Positions 45,641 to 57,149 of a DNA stretch of 64,000 nt are shown one piece after another (positions within the stretch are counted from its first letter, which is position 1; every line of letters starts with the position of its first letter). Where the stretch lies: assembly GCA_023375785.1 (NCBI GenBank), contig SZWC01002402.1, positions 97,176 to 161,175 on the forward strand, read 5' to 3'. This DNA comes from Penium margaritaceum. Taxonomy: Eukaryota; Streptophyta; Zygnematophyceae; Desmidiales; Peniaceae. Under the pieces are notes generated by a model. The model did no database searches. It was not told where the DNA came from and saw nothing but the letters and a program-made list of their open reading frames with translations. Made by a program: the position numbers and the translations under genes.

Positions 45641-46785
45641 GCAAAACTGGACTCCTGAAACCCCAAAAGTAATTCAGGGTAGGGTTAAATAGGGGTTGCA
45701 TGTAAAAAGTGGGGGGTGTGTGTAATAGAATTAAAAGGTCTTAGTGTTTCATTTGGATATAAAAAACGAGCATTTTTGCTTGATTGCGATCAAGCGATGG
45801 CCAATTTTTTTTACGCGCCGCCCCCTAGTTTGACGTAGGAGTTCATGTTTTGTGTGGGCTCCGCTTGCAAGAAATATAGAATACCCTACATCAAACCAGG
45901 GGGTTGCGTGTAAAAAAAAACAGAGGGCATCGTTAGATCGCAATTATCGTGTGGGAGCGAGAATAGTGAGGGGGGTTGACATGCACCACCTCGCTTTGCT
46001 CGATCAGCAGTGCATGCCGCTGATCGAGCATGGTCAAGCCAATGGGAATTCTGTTTTTTTTTTCAATGGCCAGGCCGGGGGTGGGGGAGGGGGTGGGGCG
46101 GGGGAGGCTTCTTCTTAAAGCGCTAGGTAGGGCGTTCTTGACCCTTTAGCAGAATGGATGGAAGGATTACTGTGCTCAAAATTGGCGATGACCTGCGCTA
46201 AATTAATTCCCCGTGCTCGACAACACTCAAGTGTGTATTGTTGTTGTAACAGACCCTAAGACTGCATGATAAGGGCTGGGAATAATAGCTCAGATATTTG
46301 TGTCAGCATGAATATAAGCCTGATTCATCCAAAATTTAAACATTGAAGCAGTTGTATCCAACAAGTTGAGAAAAAACAATGCCATATCCATTTTTATTTC
46401 CATGTCCAAGTCACGATGCAAGTCACCGATTGAGCAAAGTGAGGGAGTGGTGTGTCATCCCCGCCGTTGCCAGAATCGCGGTTGAGCAGTTAACTTTCTT
46501 TTTCCAAATCGTAAACCCACATTCACAGATTCAAGGTTTTTTTTTGCGGGCTCCACCCGCGCAAACATAAAACCCTACTTCTCCGGATCGGGATTTGTGA
46601 GTAAAAAAACAAAGGCTAATGCTCGATCGTGATCAAGCGAAACAGTCCCTTCCAAACATTTTTGAGAAGAAAACCCATTTCATCCATGCAAACTGCTCTA
46701 GAATCCTACTCCAAATTACACTAGGGGTTTTATGGGTTTATTTTTACGCAGGCTCTTGCTGGGCCCTGCTACCACGAGGCCCAGC
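45640..46785. mobile_element. Cluster of short foldback (MITE-like) repeats
   Basis: The clearest copy is 45781-45946. Its arms of about 60 bp (45781-45840 against 45884-45946) are reverse complements with mismatches, each containing a poly-T/A run next to ACGCG or CGTGT. The loop is about 45 bp. A second copy lies at about 46500-46640, and half-like copies lie near 45645-45740 and 46700-46780 (reverse). No transposase is seen. A separate perfect 10-bp inverted repeat lies at 45999-46028. Confidence 0.6.
46077..46104 (+). other. G-quadruplex-type sequence
   Basis: Five runs of four or five G are each separated by a single base (46077-46081, 46083-46087, 46089-46093, 46095-46098, 46100-46104). 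This fits the standard G4 pattern with one-base loops. Confidence 0.85.
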
Positions 46786-47425
46786 TAAAAAACTGCTAGG
46801 AAGCTTCCTAGCCTTGCTATTACTGACATGACGACACCATCCAATCAACTAGTGTACAAGCAAGCAAGTGCAAGAAACAACAAGGGTTAGGCTAGGGAGA
46901 CGTGCAAAGTCTCATAAGCTCCAATAGCTTATTAATGTAGAGAGAAATGACAACTGACAAGCACACAACATAAATAACTGTCGCGGCGTACTGCGGATGA
47001 CGCACGCGGTAGTGTCAGGTTGACCTAAAACAGGTCCAAATCCACTGCTTTGGCCGTAACTCCATGCACAGGCATCTTAACGCAACAGCGTCTAAACCTA
47101 GAGATGCAAAATTTCAAGCCGGACGCTAAACTGGTCTACACAAGTCTGACATCGATCAACATACAGACAATACAAAACATACAAATCAGGCTGGAGAGCC
47201 AGTCCGCCGAGAAAACTCTAACAACTGTAGAAAAACTGTAGAGCACCCCAACAAGCACCCGGGACATCATGGCAACTGTTTGGTAGTTTTTGGTGGATGG
47301 AGGCACCATACGTCGGTCCTCTGGTGCCAGCTGTGTTTGCATATGCACGAGCATGGACACGCCCGAGTGGTCATAGTAAGCTGTACAAACAGACGGGATG
47401 ACTCACATCACAACACTTCCCCATG
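46786..47425 (-). repeat. C4 3' LTR and polypurine tract
   Basis: On + it runs from TAAAAAACTG to ATCACAACA (47415). CTTCCCCATG follows, a polypurine tract on -. Confidence 0.9.
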
Positions 47426-47498
47426 ACCCGATGATATGCATGTCCATACACATGCATATCTAACACAATTGCGCAATGAGATGCTCAATGGTCCATGC

Positions 47499-47940
47499 TC
47501 ACACACTTTGAGGCAAGGGGTAAAGCCTGATTGAACATTTGGCCACCATGAAATTTCCGCGCGACATTGCCTTGGTCAGGAACTCAGCGCGTTGCATGTC
47601 CGTGTCAACCCAGATGATGGAGATAACCTGACTCTCGACAAGATCATGCACAAAGTGATGCTCAACAGCAATGGGCTTCATGCGTGCATGAAATCCACCA
47701 GATTTCTTTACAATGGCAAGAGCACTCTGCTTGTCACATTGCATAATGACCGAAGGTAGAGACTATCGCAACTCATGAAACAGACATTGTAGCCATACCG
47801 TCTCAACAGTCCCAACATCAAATGCAACATACTCAGCCTCCGATGAGCTACGTGCAATACAACCCTGCTTCGTTCTACGCCATGACATAGTGGTGCCGCC
47901 CAGCAGGAACACGTAGTCTGTCCGACTGCACCCATTAGGG
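47499..47940 (-). pseudogene. pol: C4 RNase H
   Basis: On - it gives CDKQSALAIVKKSGGFHARM, IAVEHHFVHDLVESQ and the FLTKAMSRGNF tail, all RNase H motifs of Copia elements. Upstream codons (to 47940) hold the degraded first half of the domain. Confidence 0.85.
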
Positions 47941-47949
47941 TTTTATAGG

Positions 47950-48980
47950 CAGTCAGTGTTTGTCTAGCCGTTGACTATCACTAAAAGCAGAGTCTAATGT
48001 ATGGTGTGGAAACCACATATCGTACCACTCGCAGAGCCGTGTGAAGGGCTCTAATCCGGGGACATTTCGGGAACTATACAAGGAGATTGATGGTGAATGC
48101 GATGTCAGGTCGTGTGGTAGCGGCCGAGTACATGAGAATGCCAATGAGACACAAGTATAGGGTCACGTCCCTTGTCTCCCCCAACTCTACTGGATCATCC
48201 ACATTCAGAGCATCCTACCCGTCAGGTGTGATGGGGTGGAGGCTGTGGGAACTGCACCAAGGAGGTGAGAAAACCGCTCTTCTACAACGCGAGAGTAACG
48301 TGCCTGATGCAACAAGAGTGTCCCCTGCTGACGATCACGTACGATCTCCATCCCAAGAAACATAGCTGCAGGGTCAAGGCCCTTCATCCTGTAGGCAGTT
48401 TAAAGGACTACCTTGGCCTCTTTCATGACCTCCATCGAAGGGGAAGTATTCAAGAGGTCATCCACATACCGACCATGATGGTAGTGAAGCTCTCAGCATT
48501 ACGTCTCAAAAAGAGAGACGGATTGGCGTCACTCTAAACGTACCCAGGACGTGTCAGTGTGCCAATGATCTCTAGGTTCCTGCACCAAGTTCTCAGCTTC
48601 AGTCCATACAAAGCCTTCCGTAAGCGCCAGACGTTGTCACCGACCTCAAAGCCTCGTGGCTGGACCATGTCGATCTCCTCCTCTAGACTACCATGGAGGA
48701 ACACGTTGCCCACATCCATCTGGTGTAGCTCCCAATCATGGTGAGAAACATCCCCGAACAGGGTGTGAGCGGTAGTCGTACAGCCAACGAGTGCAAACGT
48801 GTCAATAAAATCCACATCCTCAATCTGTAAGAACCCCTTGGTCGTTAAGCGGGCCTTGTAGCGATCTAGTGTACAGTCAGGCTTCACCTTCTTGTGAAAG
48901 ACCCACTTGGTCTGTATAGCCGTTTGCCTAGGTACGCGGTCGACAAGCTCATAGACACCATGCTCACAGATGGCTCTCAA
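47950..48980 (-). pseudogene. pol: C4 reverse transcriptase
   Basis: IQTKWVFHKKVKPDCTLDRY, KARLTTKGFLQ, WELHQMDVGNVFLHGSLEEE and LRKALYGLKLR lie at 48534-48980. The catalytic box YVDDLL lies near 48449-48475. A FLGMEIVRDRQ segment (about 48340) is followed by the degraded tail. Confidence 0.87.
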
Positions 48981-49433
48981 CTCATCCTCATAGGCATCAT
49001 GCCACTGTTATGCATTGTCAGCGGAGATTTCCTCCTTCAACATGCCTGTATCATGCATTGTCTAGGGAGAACTCGGGGTGGCCAAAGCGTACGCCTCAGA
49101 ACTCGGTCTGACCACAACCAAATCAGCTGCAGCATTGCAAGGGAGCGAGAACTCATGGGTGATCAACTCATGGCTGACAACACATATTGGATGTACCTCA
49201 GAGTAGTCTTCCTGGACACTAAGGCTAAGGGCCTTCGTGCCTGGCTCGCCACTCTGAAAACTACGAGTCGAGCGCCTAAGCGCCGAGTTAGCATTCTGCT
49301 GAGTCCTAAAGGCCATCGGACGGAGACGACCACTAGACTCACGGGATTAGCATGAAGCTGAGGTGCTCACCACACACCGCGGAGAAGGCTGCTGGACCAT
49401 AGCCGCGGGAGAAATATGTACATGCAAGAGAGT

Positions 49434-49775
49434 GGGTGTGTCTGGGGAGATTTTCACTGGCGCGGAATCAGGTATGCCAAAGGGGACTGACACTAGCACA
49501 TGACCAGGTGTTCCAGAGGGGATTGACGCTCGCACAGGAGCAAGTGTGCCAGAGGAGACCGGCACAGGCACATGATCAGGTGTGCCAGAGGGGATTGACA
49601 CTCGTATAGGAGCAGGTGTGCCAGAGGGAACTGACACTGGCACAAGATCAGGTGTGCCAGAGGGGATTGACACTGGCACAGGATCAGGTGTGCTAGAGGA
49701 GACTAACGCTCGTACAAGAGCAGGTGTGCCAAAGGGGACCAACACTGGCATTAGATCAGGTGTGCCAGTGGCGAC
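49434..49775 (-). repeat. 36-bp minisatellite in the C4 integrase-RT linker
   Basis: The phrase AGGTGTGCCAGAGG recurs at 49470, 49506, 49542, 49578, 49614, 49650, 49686, 49722 and 49758, exactly every 36 bp. A weaker copy starts at 49434. On - each unit is twelve codons (PSGTPDLVPVSV type). Two unit types partly alternate (TPD-VPV and TPAPVR), giving a hint of a 72-bp higher order. Confidence 0.95.
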
Positions 49776-49792
49776 TCATGATGCTACTGGAC

Positions 49793-50640
49793 CTATAGCC
49801 ACAATGGCCGGATTTTCAGCAGCCAGAGATAGGACCGCAGGTGAGGAGGCCTGGGCGGACCCATCCGCACGACTTGACTCTCCCGCCCGTCAGGAAGCCA
49901 CACCGGTAGGAACGTGGTCGGCGGCCAGCGATATAATGCTGGACACGTCATGATAGGTGAGAGCTTGAAAGAGGAGAGCATCTCAAGACTTGACAATGCG
50001 ATGACGAGCAGGGTCCCAAAAATGCCAGGCCTTCGACTACGGAGAGATGCAGAGGAAGGTACACATGCAACCCCGAGATGGAGATCGGCATGATGGTCGA
50101 ACCACAGCTTGTACGGTGTGACATGATCTAGTAGTGGACCATGTGGAAAGCAGTTCCAGACCCACGTCACGTAGGAGAAATCATCAAAGGCAAATGACTC
50201 CAAAAGACTGGACTCAGACCGCATCGTGCGAACTGCATCCTCCATGATGTGGTTCTAACCCTCGAACACACTGTTCTACTGTGGTGTAGTAGGGACGGAG
50301 AGCTGGTAAAAACTACCGTGCTAAGCAAAGTAGGCATCCATCTTTCCTAATAACTTGCCACCATGATCCGAGCGGAATGTGTACAAGATGTGACAAGGTT
50401 GAAGCTTAGCCATCACCAGCCACAAGTGGACTGTTAGCGTGGAATTGCTCTTGTGTTGAGGGCTGTAGAAGCACATCATCCGGGTGAAGTCACCAGTCAG
50501 GGTGAGAACATATCAATCTCGATCGGAGAGGGACTCGACTGGGAGAGGAACGAGAAGGTCTGAGTGGACCAACTCTAGTGGATGATGTGCCCGTGAGGAG
50601 GAGTCAGGGTAAGAAGAGCGATGCATCTTACCCTAGGCAT
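49793..50640 (-). pseudogene. pol: C4 integrase
   Basis: On -, MEDAVRTMRSESSLLESFAF, DDFSYVTWVWNCFPHGPLL and YKLWFDHHADLHLG match the integrase segment of C1 (FAYMTWVWNRISHGPLPRH). The remaining core, up to 50640, has the LELVHSDLLVPLPVESLSD region near 50530-50590. Confidence 0.85.
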
Positions 50641-51586
50641 ATGGAAGACAATCGGTCAACTGTGTCTTCTCAAAGGAAGCCGTTTCAAGACCGAGGGCTA
50701 GCCGAGTTTGAATGAGCTTGGACACAGTGTCCGAGCTCACATGATAGAGGCAACGGTGTAACAAGTGCTCATGCTCAGGGGAGAGAACACCAGTGACAAA
50801 CACACGTGTAGAAGAGAGATGGAGAGAAGAAATAGAGAGAATGTAATGGAGCACATGACAAAGGTCATCAAAAATGGAGGCATAAGGCACAATAGTAAGT
50901 GTGTCAAAAACAGTCACTCTGGTAGAGACAGCAGAGTGCTCAAAATTGAGATCCATCCTGGTGCATGCACGAACAGAGAGCAGGTTGAGCTCAAGAGCAG
51001 GGACAAAGAGCACATTGGAAATGTACAAGGAGCCAGACAGACCATCAAACCGCACAACCCCAACTCCCTACATAGGCAACAACTGACCAGACCGTGTGTG
51101 AGCGGACCGAACGGATGCAACGGGACCAAGCACAACGAAGTCACTACAATGATAGGTCATGTGATATCTGGCACCAGAGTCAATAATCCAGGTGCCACTG
51201 GGCTCATGACCAGTCGTCGACACTGAGCAACGTGCCACAGAACACTGTGCCTCTGTTGGACGTATAGCAGAGGACTCGGGACAACGAAAAACAACACAGA
51301 CCTGTGGCTTGTCAATCCAGTCGGTACTGTTAGGTCCAGCCTCATTGCAAGCCAATCGAGCTCCCCCGCACACATCATCATGGGTAACAGAAAAAGTAAA
51401 ACAAGTTGTCTCATGTCCACTCGGATGTGACAACAAACTTGTACTTCCATGAGTACGAAGCGCCAGCAGCTGAAAAACCTTCGCAATCATGCCATCCTGA
51501 GGGTCCATATCATCACGGCCCCCTAGTGAAATGGATGTACCTGCTGTAGTCGTGGTCACGGCGTACCCCGTCCGTGCATCACTCAA
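50633..51586 (-). pseudogene. pol: C4 protease and GAG-pre-integrase
   Basis: GTWIIDSGARYHMTYHCSDF (about 51140-51200) is the protease active-site region, with FVVLGPVASVRSAHTRSGQL after it (C1 has FGPVGSVRSIRTLVGQ). YISNVLFVPALELNLLSVRA follows. The GAG-pre-integrase EHEHLLHRCLYHVSSDTVSK lies at about 50720-50780. Confidence 0.9.
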
Positions 51587-51649
51587 GGAAATTCACTGTG
51601 CGTGTGCTGCCTGAAGGCCGCACATGATCCGAGGCCAATCAAGGGACTG

Positions 51650-52700
51650 CTAACACTCCGTGTAGTGATGAGCGCCTCCACAGTTGCAGCAATGGACAGA
51701 ACGTCCACTGCCACTACTCGTCGACTGTTGCTGCTATTGCTGTTGTCCCTTCTTGCTTCGTGTTTTTCCCTTCTTTTGTTGTACGACTGTTGTAATGTCG
51801 CTCAGGGTAGTGGAGGAGAAGGAGGAAGTTATGGAGGTGGGACTGGTGAATTGGGAGAGAGGAGTAGCAAGATTCGCAGTCACTGCTACAACAACTATAA
51901 TGTTGTGATGGAAAATAGCAGCCTCATGAGCCGATGTGGCCTCGAGGAAGTAGCGAAGGACCCAAGGAAGTAGCAACACTGACTCCCAAAACTCAGAGAG
52001 GGCCACACAGTCATAACCCGTAAAGATTTTCATGTGGTCGAGTGTCCATAGTTTCGTTCTGCCACCGGTGCCAAGGCGCTTGTAAAGGCATATCACGTGT
52101 CTCCCGTTGTCAGCTGCATGCTCCATGGGACCTTGACGGAGGGAGTGAAACTCACGTAGTCAGGCCGCCCTCATGGCAAGGGTCTCCACAGCAAGAAGTG
52201 TCAGGGCCAGCTCCCAGCCCTGTCGCGGATCTGTTCCAGTCCCGTTCCCGGCCTTACCTTGGAAGGGATGGAAGTCGACCACAGTCTCCCACGGCATGGC
52301 ATAAAGCAGATCGCACATCGCTCATGCAACTGTCTAGACCTGGTGAGCGTCGCGGGTCTGGGGCCGATTCCAAGGGCATCTGGCCTTACTACCAGATGCC
52401 CTTGGATCGGCCTACACCAGAAATAAGGTTTCCCATCAATCTAAGCCCTCATCACTACCGTAACGGTATGCAGGTGTCTCAAAGTCCTTCGGTCGCAACT
52501 CCGTGGGGAGGGCAACCTCAGGCTCGAGAGATGGTGGACGGGGTATAGGGAGACCACCATTGAGAGAAACGCCACCAAAACGTTGTGAACGGTGCTGGAG
52601 GACGTGCCTGATACGGATGGCAAGAAGGTGACAGAGTGAGAGGCTGTGACCCCAGACATAGCTCACGAATACGCTCCTCAATCACATGAATCTCGTTTTG
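51650..52700 (-). pseudogene. gag: C4 gag with zinc knuckle
   Basis: VHCCNCGGAHHYTEC near 51659-51705 (-) is a zinc knuckle matching that of C1 (CYSCGPHH...C). Upstream gag codons (51734-52700) include LDHMKIFTGYDCVALSEFWE, with degraded continuation. It is the RNA-packaging protein of this class. Confidence 0.7.
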
Positions 52701-53965
52701 CGTGTGTCATTCTCTATCTCCTCTTCATCCTTGGTGTCAACCTGTGATGAGGGATGCTAAGAACGCGGCGTCGTGTAGGGTATAGACTGGTGAACGGATG
52801 GTGCAGCTCTAGTAGATCCTCCTGGTGACTGGTGTGAGGCCCCTGAATGACCCCGTAGCAACTCCGCAATCTCCTGCAACACGTCTGTCTACCCCTGCTG
52901 CTGCCAGCACATCTCATCCTACGTCGGACGAAGCTCATTGATCGCGAGTGACTGCGACCGTAAACTCGTGATGCCCAAAGAGGAGGAAGAGGAGGGGTAT
53001 GCTAGACCTTTATCCTTGTCACGCACTGGCACCATCGCGATGCTAAGTGTGGAGCCAAATGTAAAAAATGTTGTGAACAAGGAACCGACAGCGTTTCTCG
53101 AAGAGTTGAAACGTTGAGAAGGATTGATGTTTTGACCTCAAAATTATTGACGTTAGCACAGCTGATGATGACGTCAGTGATTTTTACGTTAGCAAAAAAA
53201 TGCTAGTGTTTTTTACACTGGCATATTGTACGACATCAATTTTTTTCTTTGCAGTCTCGCGGACTCCGTGTGACCGATAGGGGTGACCGCGTCATCCCTT
53301 GCTCCCGGCTGCGTAGGGGCTGTGCAGGCTTGCACAATTTTTGTGCAACTATGCATTTTTTGCTCCATGGTAGCACTGCTGTACAGCTGTAGTGCTACGC
53401 AAGCCTGCTATTGCTACTGTGGCGAGTCTGCTACTGCTGTGGCCACCGCCACTGTTACTGGTCTGCTGTAGCCACTACTGGAGCTGCGGTGCTACTACTA
53501 CTGCTGCTGCTATTGTTGTTACTGCTATCATTGCAACAGTTTTAATGCTGCTGTAGCACTGCTGCTGCATCTGCTGCTACTACTACGCTGTTGTGCTACT
53601 CGCGGCTGCTGTTGTCGCCATTGCTACAAGCTACTACCGCCGCTGCGCGCTGCCACAGTTTGCAGGCACCACCGCGAGCTACTGCTGCGAGTTGCTTCTC
53701 CTTTTTCTTAAATACAAGTTGGTAGCCAGGCACAACTCTTGCTACCACCCGGTGCTACTGCTGCCGCTCGGCATGGCTACTTGAGCTCGTCATTGCCGTA
53801 TCTCCTCTTGCTATGGTGGTGGCAATTGCATGGTGACGTTGTTGCTGCTAACATCGGCTAAGACGGGTCCCAGGATATTGTGGTGGCCGTGACTCTCACT
53901 GTTGCTACCGGTGTTGCGTCTCTGTGGCGTAGCTCAACGAGAGAGGTCTCGCTGCTCTGATACCA
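52701..53965 (-). other. C4 leader with triplet tract and primer site
   Basis: 53390-53870 is dominated by CTG/CTA/CTT triplets on + (AGC-type on -), matching the triplet leader of C1. 53100-53270 is an AT-rich patch inside it. GCTCTGATACCA (53954-53965) is the initiator-Met primer site on -. I see no gene here. Confidence 0.75.
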
Positions 53966-54610
53966 TTAAAAACTGGTAGGAATCTTCCTAGCCTTGCTAC
54001 TGCTGACATGACGACACTATCCAGTCAGTTGGTGCACAAGCAAGCAAGCAGGTGCAAGAAATAGCAAGGGTTAGGCTAGAGAGATGCGCAAAGTCTCATA
54101 AGCTCCAATAGCTTAGCAATGCTGAGAGAAATGACAACTTACAAGCACACAACATGAATACCTGTTGCTACACACTACGGGTCATGCACACGGCAGTGCC
54201 AATTTGTCTTGAAACTAGTCCAAATCCACTGTTTTGGTTGTAACTCCATGCACAGGCATCCAAACAAAACACCGTCTAAACCTAGAGATGCAGAATCTTG
54301 AGCCGGACACTATGACTTATCACACATACAAGTCCGAAATTGATCAGTGGATAGATAATAAAAAATATGCAAACCGGGCTCAAGAGCCAGTCCACCGAGA
54401 AAGCTCTAGCAACTGTAGAAAAACTACAGAGCACCCCAGCAAGCACCCGAGACGTCGTGACAACTGTCAAGCAGTTGCTCATGGGTGGAGGCACCACGCG
54501 TTGGTACTCTGGCGCCACCTAGGTCCATATCAGGGATCTGCACAAGCATGGACACGACCGAGTGGTCATAATAAGCTGTACAGTTAGACGGGACGACTCA
54601 CATCACAACA
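53966..54610 (-). repeat. C4 5' LTR
   Basis: On + it runs from TTAAAAACTGG to ATCACAACA (54610), followed by the target repeat CCAGC (54611-54615). Confidence 0.9.
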
Positions 54611-56451
54611 CCAGCAAGTTCCCTTTCAATGCATGGGGTGTTTTGGACCCCCTCCCCGAACCCTGTGCAAACCGTTTTGAGAAAATTGACAATAGAGAGG
54701 TCTTTGTTTGATTTCAGAAGACATCAGCATGTTGTGTTGGATGGCATGCAGGGTCAGCATAGTGTGTTTTTTTGCATGCTCGGTTGATGCATCGTTCATT
54801 AAAGCACATGAAAGCTCTAAAATTTGATACGGTATATTTAATGTGCTAAACATGGATATAAGTATAGTTATCTAGAATTTTTCAAATGTATGGTCACTCC
54901 CTTGATACAGGTTACCTTATTTCATGCTTCGGAGGTAGAAACATTTGTGCCATTGTCCGCAGTTATATCTGTGGCATGAACTGTGGAAGTCGCATTACCC
55001 TTGTATTAATGGTGATCTCACGCTGGTTCGTAGCAACTCTGCCACACATACGCACGTGTCCACCACGTCTGCAATTTCTGCATGGTGGATAGTGAAGGTA
55101 TTGGTAGTGAGATGCTCTCACACCGGAAAACTTAGCTATGGCACCAAGCAAAAGTTAACGAACGTCGGCATTTTTGTGCGCAACAGCACGTTTTTCTCAT
55201 TTTTTGCAAGTCCGGCATGCACGAAAGTCCATCTCGTCACCTCGCTACGTGAGCGACGACGGAAGCATGGAGTAGCGACTCAGGAGCTAGTGCCAAGTTG
55301 CTACAACTCCGAGGCTGTAGCAACTCCTAGGAATTTTGGGTTGCCTCGCCAGAAGTTCGTGGGCTCCTTCGAGATCAGCGAGGACTTTAGCTCGCGTCGC
55401 CCCCTTGACGTGGCGTGGGAGGTTGAGTTGCTATGGTGTGAGGGCAGCCTCAGGGACTTCGGCCTTCATCTTTCCAGGACAACTCAAGAAAGCTATATAT
55501 GTCCAATATTTTCATTGTGCATGAAATTGGAATTGTCTTGCCAGACGATGGCCCTCAAATTGAGGGTATTTACAGCACCTCAATTTTGTTATCTCGCTGC
55601 TGCCTTGAGGTCGTCTACCATGCCAAGGTTTCTTAAAATCGCCAATCGTCTATCACCTATTGTTTATCTGGAAGTACATTTTCAAGCCTTTGAATCAACA
55701 TTGACGTAACTCCACAAGGAAATTGAATGGAGTTTGAATAGTGAGGCATATGGACTGGAATATGCTGAATGATGAGTTTGCCTGATTTGATCTTGCAAAT
55801 GGCAAACTTATCCGAGGTGCCGTGTTTGCACCACGCATGTACCGATTTCTGCATGGCTAGCGCGCCGGAGAGCAAAGTGGTTTGATCGGAATGATCGCAT
55901 GAGATAAAAGTACAAAGGCATCCTGATATGAAGAAAACAATAGTGGTATGGGTCCATCCATGGATGATGCGACCAATGACAGAACCTGTCTCGTTCAAAT
56001 TCCCATGACGTCCCAAAGGTACTCGATGGCCGGTGCCATATCACTCGCCTGTTCGAAAAAAGCATTTGCACGACATAAGAACATAACATTGCTACATTGC
56101 TGGGGGAATTTTGTGGGTACTGTTTGAAACTGAACAATGACTTGGTGCCATTGACATGAAAAAGGGTGAAATTTTCCAGTGTTGTTACAACACATTTTAT
56201 GAATACTTGATAGACACAGACAGAAAATCGCCTCGCCACAAGAGTGAATCATTCCAAATACATCCTCGTTGACGTTTTGATGTCACAATCGAGCCGACGG
56301 ACAGCAAAGATCAGTCTGCATGAAAAAAACAGGCCTTGAGCCCTGCTCTTGAGCAAACATAGTGGTTTTAATGGAACGTCAAGATCAAGAAATCATCGAT
56401 GTGGTTCTGTGGACATTTCTACAATCCGTGCTACGTTGCAACACTGAAACC
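54611..56451. other. Unassigned segment with open stretches on both strands
   Basis: A 254-codon open stretch on + (54945-55709) and two overlapping stretches on - (55657-56016, 55995-56252) have ordinary composition. An example on - is CSNVMFLCRANAFFEQASDM. I recognise no family. An acceptor-like TTCATCTTTCCAG lies at about 55468-55480. GTTGCTACA / TGTAGCAAC is a short perfect inverted repeat near 55300-55325. It may be host debris or an unrecognised element. Confidence 0.25.
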
Positions 56452-57003
56452 TATTATGTAGCAGACGTACACGAGTCCCAAATAATTTAGGGTGGGTGTT
56501 TCTGTTATTACACAACCAGCTCACAGCGCGTCGAGACCCCGATTTTTACCCCGATGGCCGAGGGCAATTCGGCCAATTGCATTCGCCCTCCGATGAACCT
56601 TCCCAAACTTTCTGAAAACGTCAACCACTCTCGCAAATTCACGACAGAAGTTTCACGAACTTTTGGTCGAATTCTTGACGCATCGAGACACATCTTGATT
56701 TATAAAGATGCATCTCGCATCTTCAACGTCAATCCTTGAAGTCCCGCAATTCCTCTTCGGAGCTTCTCAAATCCGACCACTCACGACGCGAATCCACATG
56801 CGGCGCTCAACAATCGACCCAACGACCTCGACTATGCCTCATTCGTAACTCAACACTTTTATATATATGTTCGATCATTTTGACACTTGTCATCAAAGTA
56901 CACTTACCACTAATTATAAATTGTGTAAGTGTCCCAGATTCTAAATCGTGTTCTGCCTCACAACTTCTACCAGTTCACCATCTATGCTCCGTTCGGCATA
57001 ACA
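56452..57003 (+). repeat. G3 5' LTR
   Basis: It begins TATTATGTAGCAGACG and ends CGGCATAACA. Relatives in the window are 23370-23945 (-), 27662-27888 with 42092-42402, and 43804-44185. Confidence 0.85.
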
Positions 57004-57005
57004 CT

Positions 57006-57019
57006 TGGTATCAGAGCGC
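57006..57019 (+). other. G3 primer-binding site
   Basis: TGGTATCAGAGCGC lies two bases after the LTR and is the initiator-Met type. Confidence 0.93.
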
Positions 57020-57149
57020 AGGGATACTCGAGAGGCATCGGACTACTTTACCCATCCGGAGGACTACCTTGCACAAGCCGTCAGCACATCTCACAGGTCA
57101 AGACTTTGCAAACTTCGCAACTACGACGTGAGACAAGTGAGCGCAACCG

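Larger units (their letters stand above)
46786..54610 (-). mobile_element. C4: full-length old Copia element
   Basis: LTRs at 46786-47415 and 53966-54610 are flanked on both sides by the identical 5-mer CCAGC. The reverse complement of the initiator-Met primer site abuts the right LTR (53954-53965). A polypurine tract on - (47416-47425) borders the left one. RNase H, RT, linker, integrase, protease and gag follow on - in Copia order. On - the LTR begins TGTTGTGATG but ends TTTTTA, unlike the usual CA. It is broken, with well over ten breaks. Confidence 0.93.
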
